Of a stretch of 64,000 nt of DNA, positions 20,657 to 30,750 are shown one piece after another. The notes under the pieces were generated by a model. The model saw nothing but the letters and a program-made list of their open reading frames with translations, was not told the DNA's origin and searched no databases. The translations under genes and the position numbers were made by a program. The DNA is from Podospora comata (lineage: Eukaryota; Ascomycota; Sordariomycetes; Sordariales; Podosporaceae): the NCBI GenBank assembly GCA_017354895.1, contig CP071497.1, positions 2,356,001 to 2,420,000 on the forward strand, written 5' to 3'. Every line of letters begins with the position of its first letter. Positions within the stretch are counted from its first letter, which is position 1.

Positions 20657-21733
20657 ATGTCCGACAAAGTCCAAAACAAAACCCTCCTCTTCAAAAAGGT
20701 CCCCACCAACGCCCCCATCCCAGGGGAGCACCTCGCCGTCGAACCCGTCCCCTTCGACCTCAAACCCCCCAAAGGAGGCCTCACCGTCGCCGTCCTCTCC
20801 GCCTCCTACGACCCCTACCTCCGAGGAAAGATGCGCGACCCCTCCATGAAGTCATACTCCCCGCCCTTCCTAGCCGGCGAGCCCATCACCAACGACACCG
20901 TCTCCAAAGTGATCCGCTCTGATACCCCTGACTTTGCCGAGGGGGATCTGATCGTTGCTTACCTCCCCCTGGCGGAATACGCTCACTTGAGTGCTGACCA
21001 GCTTAAAGACGGAACGATCAGGCGCAGGGTTGATATCAAGAACTCCAAGATTGGGAAGGACCTGGGGTTGTTTTTGGGACCGTTGGGGATGCCGGGGTTG
21101 ACGGCTTGGAGTTCGTATCATGAGATTGGGCAGCCGAAGAAGGGGGAGACGATTTTCATCAGTTCGGCTGCGGGCGCGGTTGGGCAGGTTGTTGGGCAGG
21201 TTGCTAAGCGGGAGGGACTCAGGGTTATTGGATCGGTTGGTTCAAATGAGAAGCTCGATTTTATCCTCAACGAGCTTGGGTTTGATGGGGGGTTCAACTA
21301 CAAGACTGAAAACCCGTTTGATGCTCTCAAGCGGCTCGCGCCGGATGGGGTGGATATTTACTTTGAGAATGTCGGTGGGGAGCAGCTCGAGGCTGCGATT
21401 GAGGCGATGAACCAGCATGGAAGGATTATTGCTTGCGGGATGATTAGCCAGTACAGTGTTCCTGACGAACAAAAGTATGGGGTCAAGAATCTGTTCAAGG
21501 TGGTCAGCAAGAGGATCACGATGAGGGGCTTTATTGTTTATGACAAGGGGTTTGCGGATAAGTATGGGGAGGAGCACCAGAGGAAGATGCAGGAGTGGTT
21601 GGCTGAGGGGAGCTACAAGGCTAAGCTGAGTGTTACTGAGGGGATTGACAATGCGGCCGAGGGGTTGGTGGGCATGTTGGAGGGGAAGAACTTTGGGAAG
21701 GCGGTGTTGAAGATTAGGGATTTGGAGGAGTAA
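20657..21733 (+). CDS. NADPH-dependent MDR-family reductase (PTGR/leukotriene B4 dehydrogenase-like)
   Basis: An intact intronless frame of 358 residues. The zinc-free prostaglandin-reductase-type MDR family is indicated by YDPYLRGKM (51-59), the NADPH-binding turn SSAAGAVGQVVGQVAK with AAGAVG at 171-176, and the later blocks VDIYFENVGGEQLEAAI and ITMRGFIVYD. Such enzymes reduce the C=C bond of alpha,beta-unsaturated ketones or aldehydes. The start is clear because the family's N-terminal pattern (LLFKKVPTNAPIPGEH) follows it. It is one of the cleanest genes here. Codon use is strongly C-ending in its first third and G/T-ending later, a difference seen in other genes of the window. A role in a terpenoid pathway is possible but only from proximity. 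Confidence 0.9.
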   Translation: MSDKVQNKTLLFKKVPTNAPIPGEHLAVEPVPFDLKPPKGGLTVAVLSASYDPYLRGKMRDPSMKSYSPPFLAGEPITNDTVSKVIRSDTPDFAEGDLIVAYLPLAEYAHLSADQLKDGTIRRRVDIKNSKIGKDLGLFLGPLGMPGLTAWSSYHEIGQPKKGETIFISSAAGAVGQVVGQVAKREGLRVIGSVGSNEKLDFILNELGFDGGFNYKTENPFDALKRLAPDGVDIYFENVGGEQLEAAIEAMNQHGRIIACGMISQYSVPDEQKYGVKNLFKVVSKRITMRGFIVYDKGFADKYGEEHQRKMQEWLAEGSYKAKLSVTEGIDNAAEGLVGMLEGKNFGKAVLKIRDLEE

Positions 21734-22306
21734 GGTTGGAGCTTTTGGATGTAGTTTTCTGTTTGGGTAGAGGTTGAATGGAGTTTCTGTGGCTTTGATT
21801 TGACCTCAGTGTAATGATAAATGTGCTGTGCTGTGTAGGCTGGTTCGGATCCTTCAAGTGTAAAGTTGCAGTGAATCCCTCCGCTGTGGTTCCCATGCAC
21901 CGGGTATGGGATTTGATGCAAGGTACTTGTGACCGCCGAGAAGGAGTGCATGGAGACGAGATCTCGATCAATGACGGCGTACATGCAGGCGATGTTGATC
22001 TTGTCACGATTGATAAGCTTGTTTTATGAAGCTCCGTTGGGGCAAATGTGTATCGCTTTGCACAAGCATGACAAGACACATGTGAAGGAAGAACTTGCAT
22101 TGGCTAGTTGTTTGAGCTGGCTGCCGTGCGAGAGAGATAAAAAGAAGAGTTTTATTCCAACCAAAATATCCAAAAGACAGAGAGAATATCCAATAAAAAG
22201 TTCCGTTTATCCAATTCAAAATACGAGACATCATCTAACCCTTTCAAACCCCATCATCTCAATCCAAAAAAAAAAAAAGTGTCGAGGTAGCCCAAAACTT
22301 CCCACC
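21734..22306. other. Convergent 3' intergenic region
   Basis: Lies between the ends of the MDR reductase and the giant minus-strand gene. It has AT-rich 3' flank sequence and an A12-type run near 22,267. No gene seen. Confidence 0.35.
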
Positions 22307-25300
22307 CTACTCATACATCCTCGGCCGTCCCACCACCCGTCTCTTCGGAGTCGGCGTCACCTGCTGCTCCAACTCCCGCTTTCCCGGCGTCTTTTTTGCT
22401 TTTTTCGGCGCTTCCGGCACCTTGCCAGGCGAAGACTTTGGATTCGTCGGGGTTGACACCTTCCTTGCCTTCCCCTTTTTCTCCTTTGTCACAATAGGAC
22501 TGGGCACCTTCGTCCTCCTCGTCTTCCTCTTCTTTTTCTCACTACTCCCCTCAGGCTGCTGTGTGGCAGGAATAACCTCATCACCCCCCTCACTTGAATA
22601 CTGCGTAGCTGGGACCGTCTCTTGTTGCATCCAAGCAATCTCGATTCGGGGGTTTACCCAGGGAGGCCTTTTATCTGGAGATTGGGGGACTTCGACGGTT
22701 TCAACTTTACCTGCCACGCCCACCCGGGGGTTTTTTGGGGGTGTTTCCCTAATGACGAGAGTATCTGGGTCACTTCTGGGGCGTTTTTGACCAGTTTGTG
22801 GAGGGGGTGTTGGGATGCGGGGGATGGTGGTGTTGCCTGGGGGTGATTTGGGAGGGGGTTTTTTCCTCGGGGTTTGTGAGTCTTGCTGGGTGGCGTTGTA
22901 GTTATGGGTTGGGGAGTAGAGGCTGACCGGTGTGACTACGCGGCCGGAGCGGGTGGTGCGTCGTTGGGGGGTGGGTTCGCGGTCGGTGGCGGTGTCGGGT
23001 TTGTTGTCGTTGTCGTTATCACCACCACCGTCGTTGTCGTCCTCGTCAGAATCGTTCACTCCATCAAAGGTTCTACCTGGGCCACCTCCGCCCCCATCAT
23101 CGCCATCATCACTGTCGTTAGCACCATCATTGCGATTGGGACCAGCACCACCTTCATCCGCCATGGCCTCCTCATAGCCCTGAGCAAAGTATGAGGGGCC
23201 CCCAGCCGGTTCCTGCTGTTTCTTGAGCGTTTTATTAATCTTGGCAATCACCTCGGTATGGCCCTTGATCTTGAGCTCCAGCAGCCGCACCCTGTCCGCC
23301 AGCTCGCTCTGCTTTGTCTTGAGCGGGAGCATTTCCTTGATCAGAGCCTCGGCCTCCTCGTCCAATTCGTCTGCCCGGTCCTCCAGTTGGCCAGCCCGGG
23401 ACGGATCAGCCTCCTCCAAAGCCTCGAGCCTCAAAGTGGCCGCCTCTTGCATCATGTCTGCTGCGTCATCAGTTTTTTCGTTGCGAAGTGTCACCTGATC
23501 CTTTGCCGCCCTCTTGAACTCGGCAGCGCGTCTGCGGAACATCTTGATCTCCTTCTGCAAGCGCTCCTTCTGCTGGTTAAGCTGTTCCGGTTTGGGCAGG
23601 TTGTCATCAGCTTTCTTGAGGAGGTTCATCTTTTCCTCCAGCTTTTTGACCTCTTCTGAAGCTTCGACAAATCGTTGATATTGCTCCGACTCATAGTCAT
23701 CCGTTTCAAGCCTGTCTCTCTTGTGTTGGGCTTCAGTGTACTGGTCGACGACCTTCTTTAACCTGTCTCTCAGGAGTCTATGCTGCGTGGCCAGAATATC
23801 ATTGTTTATTCTCCGCGCCTCATCCTCCCTCTTGTAATTTGTGGTGGGAGAGGGTGGTATTGGTGACGGATCCCCTTGTGTTCCTTGTGAGCGTGTGGGT
23901 TGCCGTTCCGGAGGCGGAGGAGGAGGCCTTGGTGGTGGCGGCGTAGGTTCCCGTGGAGCCGCAAACTTGTGCCCAAATCCAACCTTGTACTCGCCCTTTG
24001 GATCCAGCCTCTCCAACATGGCGTGATACTTTTGCTTGATAGCCCGCTGCTCAGGTGTCTCCTCCACCTCCCGTCCTGTCGCCTGGAGCTCCAGCTCCTT
24101 CCTCATAATCTCCAGATAATCCTTAGCGAACTTCTCTTCCTCGTTTCGTACCTCCGCGCTGTCGTCGTATTGCAATGCGACGGGGTAGAGGTGCCACAAC
24201 ACGCGCTTCGCCCGGCGCATCCATCTAAGCACCCGCTTCAGCTGTTGTTCCAACGTGAGTGCCAAGAAGGGATCTCTCGGGTTGGCAGCCTCGATGAGCT
24301 CGTCCCATTCTTGGGCACGGGCATCCTTGCGAGCTTCGTAGCCTTCATCCTCGTCAGCATCAGACTCTGCAGCATCACCTCTTGGTGCCTCAAACACAGG
24401 CCGTTGGACTCGCCAGTCCGGCTTAAATCCACCCTTTCTCTTGTGTTTCTCGAGCGCTATTCTCCGTTCGCCCGTCAAAGACTCATCCACTGTGACAAGG
24501 GAATCATCCATATGATTATCACCAACTTGATGTCTGCCCCGGCGTTCGGGAGTGTCCATATTGGCCGCCCGAATCTCATCGCTGTAGTGTTGGTTCCAAT
24601 ATTCACCCCATAGTTTGGCAGGCTGCTCCATGGCCTGTTTCGCCCACGGAACTGCGAGCCAATCCATAATCCCAGGGTTCAGCTCACTAATAACAGGGGC
24701 GTGGAATTGGTACCAAACAAGATACTTGGTCCCGTGCACCAACTGAAGCTCCCGCGACGCCACCTTTGTTCCTTTGACCTCCTCCATGTCTTGGCCCTCT
24801 GGCGTGTACGGGATCAGGTCAATGCGGTTCGTGAGCGCGTACCAACCGTGCATCAGGGTATCTGGTATGCTGATATGACCAGTTTCCTCGTTCGCCCGGA
24901 ACTTGGCTTTCTCGTTTTGCACTTTCAAACGCGCTATGGGGAACACGACGTCAATCAAGAGGTCGACATCTACAAACGATTTTGTCTGCAACCTTTTTGG
25001 GGTCCAGTAGCGTTCATCCGCCCAGCTCGCCCGGTCCTGTATTTGGATTCTTTTGGAGCGCACTTGGAATAGCTCGAGGATATCATAAAGGTCCTCGGAG
25101 TAGTGCGGTTTGTTTGCGCCGGGAGTTCTCACGTTTTCGATGGTGTATTCTCCCGCATCGACATTGTAGTCTATCCACGATTTCTCCCATTCCTCCTCCC
25201 TCTCGCGCGCATCCCACACCGTGACCAAGCGTCGGAGTACGGCCCCCAGAAGATAAATGTCTTCCCAAAGCTCGGGCCTGAGTCCCGTGTGGTCATCGAC

Positions 25301-27160
25301 GTCCTTGTTCCCTAGCCTTGCCATGATCTGGCTGCGCTCTCCACGATTGTACTTGTACACCTTTTCACTGCTGTGCAATTCGCTGGCCTGCGACCAACTA
25401 CCAAGCACAACCCGAGGGAACGCGCGCCGAAGAGACTCGTTGACATAGTTGTCCTTCTCCGCCGGGTCCTCATCCCGCTTATTCACGTCAAATTCACTCT
25501 GACCCCTCTCCCATGCTTCCTCAAAGTGCAGATAGACATGCTCGGGGAGGATGTTGCGGTGGACAAACGGCTTCCAATTCTCCTTCTTCCTCGTATCCCC
25601 TGCCTTCAGCTGCGATCGTGTGATCCCGGTTTGCATATAGATTACAGCGGATGTGAGCTGTTCCATGACGTGCCAGATGAAATACTCATCAATCCAAAGC
25701 TGCGCCGTCTTTGGACCCTGCGTGGCATATGCCAGGATACTCCGGAGATTGTACCCGTTGAAGTGTTTGAAATACAGCGAATACTCGTCAACATATAGCG
25801 GCCTCCTGAAGGCAGAATCATACTCTACGCCCTCTCGGCCGTTGCTGATGCCAAAACCGAACAAGTTTGGATATACCCCCTCCTCTGGCAGCCGTCGCTT
25901 TACCAGCGGATCGTCAAGCCGGGCAAATTTGATCTCGGGCGGAATGGTCCCGGCATAATCCGGTTTGGCCTCGTCAGGATTGGAATGCCACCATCGTCTG
26001 TAGTTTTCGTTCCAACGCCAATCAATCATCAAGGGGTGCGCATGAATGTTCTTGTTGACAATGAGCTCCCCAGTCTGCCTTGAGCACACCAACAGAGCGC
26101 GGCCAGTCGGCGCCTGTGGCTTCAGGGTGTGCATATAGACAAAACCGGCCTTTTGTTGGTCGAGCCAGAGGGTAGAATCCAGATTCTTCTCATCTACGCT
26201 CGTTTTCGGCAAGCGAAAGGTTCTGGGGGGGAGCATGATTGCCAGCTGACACCAGTCATGATCCGGCTCTGCAAGAGCCTGAAAAGCCGTGTCGGATTGC
26301 TGGACCTGCGTCGTGTCGACTTGCTGAACCTGTGTCTGCTGGACCGGAAACCTCTTGGGCGTGGAAGCGTCCGCAGGCCCTAATGTATCGTCCCCAATGA
26401 GGTCAGAAATCAAGTCTGTTGTACCCTCAAACAAGCCAGCTGTTGTCCCGTCAAACAAGCTATCCGGATCACCATTCATGTTGACATCTTCATCAGGATC
26501 CACGTTCGCTGAATTTCCCCCTTGAACTGAATTGGAGCCCGTGGTCACGCCTGCCTGTGCGAGTGCCATCTTGCTGCTGGCGTCGATGGCGGCCTCAATG
26601 TCATTGATATCCATCTCGTCAGTGATGATGATGTCCCCTGAGCCATCATGCTGAGGAAGACCAGAGTACGTACTGCTGGGGTCGTTGACAGGGCCTATGC
26701 TGGTATTTCCGCTCGTAGTAGGAATAGGCGGGATAGGCGGAATGGGTGTCTTGCCCGTACTGGTAGCAAGCTGGGCAAACCCCGGTCTGGGAGTTGGGGG
26801 AGGATGTGATGGAGGTTCTGGGACTTCGTCTTGACTCTGTAACGACTTGGCCATTGGATATGATTCGGTGTCCGAGTCCGAGTTCCAACAATGGTAGCTC
26901 TCATCCGAGGTGTCGGCGTACACATCGCCATCACCAGGCGCCCACCCCTGCCAGGAATACGAAGACATGGCGCTTGTGCTGTTCTTTTCGTGATGTTGTG
27001 AGTTCAAACGTCGCCGGTCATCAGACAGCAAGCACTTGGACGGCCGGCGGGTCGGGTACGTACGCGACATGGTGCTATTTTGTTGTTGACTTTGGGCAGT
27101 TAACGCCGGGTGTTTCTTTGTCGTGGCCTCCATTTGCTCGAGCCGGTTCCGGCAACACAA
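22307..27160 (-). CDS. Giant protein with a pseudokinase core, long coiled coil and basic nuclear-type tail
   Basis: An uninterrupted intronless frame of 1,617 residues; Met 1, Met 10 or Met 31 (27,070) could be the start. Residues 1-300 are low-complexity and acidic. Residues about 330-650 look like a protein kinase fold: ALLVCSRQTGELIVNKNI (355-372, with Lys 370 at the ATP-lysine place), EQLTSAVIYMQTG (helix E), WKPFVHRNILPEHVYLHF (catalytic loop), FPRVVLGSWSQASE (DFG region) and WEDIYLLGAVLRRLV (helix F). The catalytic Asp of HRD is Asn (H534-R535-N536), and DFG is replaced by GSW (587-589), so it should not phosphorylate. Residues about 1080-1300 are a long coiled coil (ERLQKEIKMFRRRAAEFKRA). 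The tail is Lys/Pro-rich and ends GRPRMYE, like an AT-hook, so a nuclear scaffold role is a guess. Confidence 0.7.
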   Translation of the reverse strand: MCCRNRLEQMEATTKKHPALTAQSQQQNSTMSRTYPTRRPSKCLLSDDRRRLNSQHHEKNSTSAMSSYSWQGWAPGDGDVYADTSDESYHCWNSDSDTESYPMAKSLQSQDEVPEPPSHPPPTPRPGFAQLATSTGKTPIPPIPPIPTTSGNTSIGPVNDPSSTYSGLPQHDGSGDIIITDEMDINDIEAAIDASSKMALAQAGVTTGSNSVQGGNSANVDPDEDVNMNGDPDSLFDGTTAGLFEGTTDLISDLIGDDTLGPADASTPKRFPVQQTQVQQVDTTQVQQSDTAFQALAEPDHDWCQLAIMLPPRTFRLPKTSVDEKNLDSTLWLDQQKAGFVYMHTLKPQAPTGRALLVCSRQTGELIVNKNIHAHPLMIDWRWNENYRRWWHSNPDEAKPDYAGTIPPEIKFARLDDPLVKRRLPEEGVYPNLFGFGISNGREGVEYDSAFRRPLYVDEYSLYFKHFNGYNLRSILAYATQGPKTAQLWIDEYFIWHVMEQLTSAVIYMQTGITRSQLKAGDTRKKENWKPFVHRNILPEHVYLHFEEAWERGQSEFDVNKRDEDPAEKDNYVNESLRRAFPRVVLGSWSQASELHSSEKVYKYNRGERSQIMARLGNKDVDDHTGLRPELWEDIYLLGAVLRRLVTVWDAREREEEWEKSWIDYNVDAGEYTIENVRTPGANKPHYSEDLYDILELFQVRSKRIQIQDRASWADERYWTPKRLQTKSFVDVDLLIDVVFPIARLKVQNEKAKFRANEETGHISIPDTLMHGWYALTNRIDLIPYTPEGQDMEEVKGTKVASRELQLVHGTKYLVWYQFHAPVISELNPGIMDWLAVPWAKQAMEQPAKLWGEYWNQHYSDEIRAANMDTPERRGRHQVGDNHMDDSLVTVDESLTGERRIALEKHKRKGGFKPDWRVQRPVFEAPRGDAAESDADEDEGYEARKDARAQEWDELIEAANPRDPFLALTLEQQLKRVLRWMRRAKRVLWHLYPVALQYDDSAEVRNEEEKFAKDYLEIMRKELELQATGREVEETPEQRAIKQKYHAMLERLDPKGEYKVGFGHKFAAPREPTPPPPRPPPPPPERQPTRSQGTQGDPSPIPPSPTTNYKREDEARRINNDILATQHRLLRDRLKKVVDQYTEAQHKRDRLETDDYESEQYQRFVEASEEVKKLEEKMNLLKKADDNLPKPEQLNQQKERLQKEIKMFRRRAAEFKRAAKDQVTLRNEKTDDAADMMQEAATLRLEALEEADPSRAGQLEDRADELDEEAEALIKEMLPLKTKQSELADRVRLLELKIKGHTEVIAKINKTLKKQQEPAGGPSYFAQGYEEAMADEGGAGPNRNDGANDSDDGDDGGGGGPGRTFDGVNDSDEDDNDGGGDNDNDNKPDTATDREPTPQRRTTRSGRVVTPVSLYSPTHNYNATQQDSQTPRKKPPPKSPPGNTTIPRIPTPPPQTGQKRPRSDPDTLVIRETPPKNPRVGVAGKVETVEVPQSPDKRPPWVNPRIEIAWMQQETVPATQYSSEGGDEVIPATQQPEGSSEKKKRKTRRTKVPSPIVTKEKKGKARKVSTPTNPKSSPGKVPEAPKKAKKTPGKRELEQQVTPTPKRRVVGRPRMYE

Positions 27161-27604
27161 ACGGATTCTGCAGTATGGAACACAAAGGATGCGATGTCGT
27201 CGAGTACAAAGCCATGGATGCGTTTTGTATAGAAGTCGATTATTCTGAGACGCTCGTCTGGCATTGGTTAATTAGTGGATGATGGAATGTGGGCAGATGC
27301 CAGCACGTGGTCGGGTGGTCAGGCAGCTGGACAGGGTTAGGGTCCATGTCCGACATGCCGACAATAACGCTTGGAATGCCCCCTTTTTCGATCAAAATAT
27401 CTGATCAGATGAACTGCTGTCACTTGGTGTAACCGGATAGTCATCAGTCCCAATAAGCCAACTCAGAGCGAGTCAATATGTTCAGTCCGCGTTCGGTGTT
27501 CCCCACCTCCCCCTCCGCACGACCTCTTGATGATTTCACATTGCCAAATACACCAAAGTTGTCATCACTCGCTGGGTGTTGCAAATTGTCAGTCTTCTCT
27601 TACA
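27161..27604. promoter_or_regulatory. Divergent intergenic region
   Basis: 444 bases separate the giant minus-strand gene from the plus-strand hydrolase, so both promoters should lie here. No named motif can be supported. Confidence 0.3.
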
Positions 27605-29137
27605 ATGGGTGATTGTATTCCGGATATCAACGACGTGTCTGCGGCTGGTGACCGCGACATCGAAACCTACCACATCTCTTCCGCGCTGCACGCCCGCGCC
27701 GCCCATCATGAGTCTTTCCAGCAGCTGTGGGAGACAAAATGGAAAGGACCTGTATGTCAACAAGGGCCAATCCGGCCGTTCACAGCTAATCATCAACAGT
27801 GCGCCATGGGTGTTTACCCCTTCATGTTTGGTAGCATCACCGACTTTCAGCCGGTGGTTGACTCCATCATCGCTGTAAGCACCAACTCTTGGATGCAGTT
27901 CTTGGCCTTGTCTAACACCGCCGACAGAAAGGCCTAAAAGAGCCCTACAACTGGGATGAATACGCTTCCATGTTCTTCCCCCAAGCGTTCAAGCTCGCCT
28001 TTACCGCCCTCCAAGCCGAACAAAACGGGGAAAAGGAAAAGGCTTGCGAGTTGTACCTGTCCGTTACCCCGTCTCCCATTCCGTCCCAACTGTCTAACAC
28101 AACCCCAAAGCCGAAGCTCAGCCCTTTACCGCATCGCGCGTTTCCCCGCCCCGCGCTCCCCCAAACAACACGAAGCCTGGAATCTAGGCAAACAAGTCTT
28201 CTACAAAGGCGCCTCGTATGTACCCCCATTCCCCCATCCACCCACCCCACCATCCTTACTAATCCCCCACAGCCTCCTCCCCATCCCCATCCTCCCCATC
28301 TTCATCCCCCACCCCAACCACCTTCCCTCTGAACCCCCCCTCATCCCCGCCTCCCTCCTCCTTCCCCCGTCTCCACACCCCCTCCCCCTCCTCATCATCC
28401 TAACCGGTCTCGACGGTTACCGCACCGAACTCTCAGTCTGGCAAACCCCCCTGTCCCGCTTCTCCATCGCAACCCTTGTCCTCGAAATCCCCGGAACAGG
28501 CGACTCCCCCTCCCTCCCCTCCGACCCCCTCTCCCCCGACCGCCTCATGTCCTCCCTCTTTTCCTACATCTCCACCGCCCTTCCCACCGTCAACTCTTCC
28601 AATGTCATCATCTGGGGCTTCTCCACAGGAGGGTACTACTCCCTCCGCGCAGCCCACACCCATCCGTCCCACCTCCTCGGCTCCGTCTCCCTTGGCGGCG
28701 GCTGCCACCACATGTTTGACGAGACCTGGCTCCGCAACGTCAACCATTTGGAATACGCCTTCGACCTAGCCCATACCCTCGCCCACAAGTTCGGTTACGG
28801 AGACCATCTAGACCAATTCATCAAAGAAGGCAAGAGCAAATTCAGTCTCCTCGACAGCGGGATCTTGGACCAGGAAAGTTGCAAGACGTTGGTGGTCAAT
28901 GGTGACTTGGACGAGATCTTCCCGGTGGAGGATTTGTATCTTGCCGTCAAGGACAAGAACGGGAATGTGAGAAAGAACACCGAGTTCAAGGTTGTCGAGG
29001 GGAGGAAGCACATGGGGGAGCCCGAGAGCTTTGGTGTTATTCTCGAGTGGATTCATGGGCTGTGGGGGTTGGAGGCGGGAGTGGACGAGTTCAAGAAGGG
29101 CGTTTTGGAGGGTTTGCCTTTCAAGCCGAAATATTGA
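27605..29137 (+). CDS. Alpha/beta hydrolase of the FrsA/DUF1100-like fungal family
   Basis: Five exons (27,605-27,751; 27,800-27,874; 27,928-28,058; 28,111-28,215; 28,273-29,137) splice into 440 residues without a stop; introns are 48-57 bases and two contain CTAAC. The N-terminal cap includes YPFMFGSITDFQPVVDSI and ACELYLRSSALYRIARFPAP, typical of the fungal family related to dihydropseudooxynicotine hydrolase. The nucleophile elbow is WGFSTGGYYS (Ser about 270), the acid is in NGDLDEIFP (about 366) and the His is in GRKHMGEP (about 398), so the triad is complete. Members occur in secondary-metabolite clusters and cleave C-C or ester bonds. Exons 1 and 2 are short and easily missed; the frame from 27,956 alone would lose the N-terminus. 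Confidence 0.85.
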
Positions 29138-29394
29138 AGGTGGTGGTGAGACTTGATCAAGTTGTTGCATCGAATACCATGACAAAGAAGCTGTGGCTGT
29201 GGAGAAGCTTGCAAAGGTTTTGGCCCGATTTTCAAGAAAATTCTAATGCACATGGTGATAATGTTCCTATATTGTCCAAAGCCAGGGAAAAAAAAGGAGA
29301 ACCTATACGGGGCCCCTTATTTATCTTACCAACACCCCCCCTTACCCCCCCTTGATATAGAATCTAATTATATTGCGAAGGATGATTACTAAGG

Positions 29395-29601
29395 GTTGAA
29401 AGATATTCAATAGGCTTTAAAAGATATTGAAGAGGCATTTAAAGATAGTTAAAAGCCGGTAAAAGGTAGTTAAAGGGGTTAGAAGATAGTTAAGAGCCGT
29501 TAAACTAATGAGCAGGCCTTTAAAGAAAGGTAAAGGGGCTTAAAACTCAGTTTGAAGGCCTTAAAGAATAATGTAAAGGCGTTCAAAGATAACTTAAAAG
29601 C
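29395..29601. repeat. Tandem array of about ten 20-21 bp units
   Basis: Degenerate units of the type TTAAAGATAGTTAAAGGCC repeat with a 20-21 base period. They are the reverse complement of the motif at 13,763-13,846. The array lies 260 bases after the hydrolase gene. Between 29,138 and 29,394 there is only 3' flank with runs of C near 29,330. Confidence 0.8.
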
Positions 29602-29702
29602 TCATTATTTTTCTTTCAGGACCTAAAAACACCCGCTTATATCGCTGTACGCGCTCTCACCCGTAAGTCGCATCTCCCACTGATTAATCAACCAAGCTTG
29701 GA

Positions 29703-30242
29703 CTAATGGCTCTTGCGCCTCAACATCGAAAGCTTTTCAAAATCGTTCTGAACCACTGCCAGCTCCTGCTCCAGCCGTACCTTGCGAGATTCAAGTTTAG
29801 CAATCTCAACGTCACACCGCGTTCTTTCCCTGTCCATAAAGGTGACAGTTTCTGGCAAAATATTGTGCGTACGATCGTTCCAAGCATTTAGCGTATCCGT
29901 TTTGGCTTTCGTCGACTTCAGGTGTTCAAGGGTGAGGTTGCATGTCTTGAGCGCCTTACGCTTGAGGTGCCGCTCCATATATTTGAGGATGAAGGCATCG
30001 CGCGAAAGGTCATATGGCTCGTCGTTGTCGACTTCCTTGTCGTCTGGGCCGGCTTCTTTTGCTATGCCTTTTCCCTTGACATCTGGTTAAACATTGCTTA
30101 GCCGTTCGAACCATGCGAAGGGCGCTGTTGCAGATATAAGCAAACCTTTCACTGGTGTCGAGTTGTCGGAGGCGTCTTTCTTGTCTTGGAGGTCAACCTC
30201 CTCCTTGGTCAAGGCTTCATCACGAATCGTTTGCTGATCCAT
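29703..30242 (-). CDS. Small coiled-coil hypothetical protein
   Basis: Two exons, 30,242-30,146 and 30,082-29,703, with a 63-base intron (30,083-30,145, GTTTGC...ACCAG). They give 158 residues. The start MDQQTIRDEALTKEEVDLQD is charged and is preceded by a long Ser/Pro/His-rich open leader (to 30,569) that could extend the protein. The C-terminal two-thirds is helical (FILKYMERHLKRKALKTC, TLEHLKSTKAKTDTLN, KLESRKVRLEQELAVVQN), a likely coiled coil. No family recognised. The joined reading DNSTPVK-DVKGKGIAKEAG supports the intron, because reading through it gives a stop at once. Confidence 0.6.
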
Positions 30243-30750
30243 TACCGTAGTGTTTCTTGGTAGCTGTTGCAACAAAGTCTGTAGCTGAAATTGAAACTGG
30301 GTGGCTAAGTCTGTGGTGGAACTGTGAAGATGGTGTTGGAGTTGAGGAAGAAAGGGAAGAGGAAGAGTTGACAGATGGGAGTGGGAGATAAGCTGCTGAG
30401 GTGGTGTGTCCGGGTCCGAGCAGGCGGCGTCTTGCCACACAGTTCCATGGGAAAGCACAGGGGTTAGCACAGCTGTGCAAACCGTGGTTCGAAATGATGG
30501 AGGGTACGATCCAAAATGACGGTCGTGGAAGATCATGGAGGCGGCATCTAGGAAAGAACCCCTCGGCACAAGAAACCTCCGCGAACTCGCCCAGGGAAGT
30601 CACACACCTCAGCGTTTAGCGGACGAGTCCCTTCAACTTCATGAGGAGGAGCGAGACCGCTGTTCTTTGTTACTGTGCACGTTATCCAGCTTCCTCCACC
30701 TCTTCACAACAGCCATATATTGCCAACTCACAGTAAACCCAACCGCTCAA
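30243..30750. other. 5' flank of the coiled-coil gene and 3' flank of the methyltransferase
   Basis: The minus-strand frame stays open to 30,569, with low-complexity Ser, Pro, His and Leu composition. It could be an N-terminal extension of the coiled-coil protein or a leader. Confidence 0.3.
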
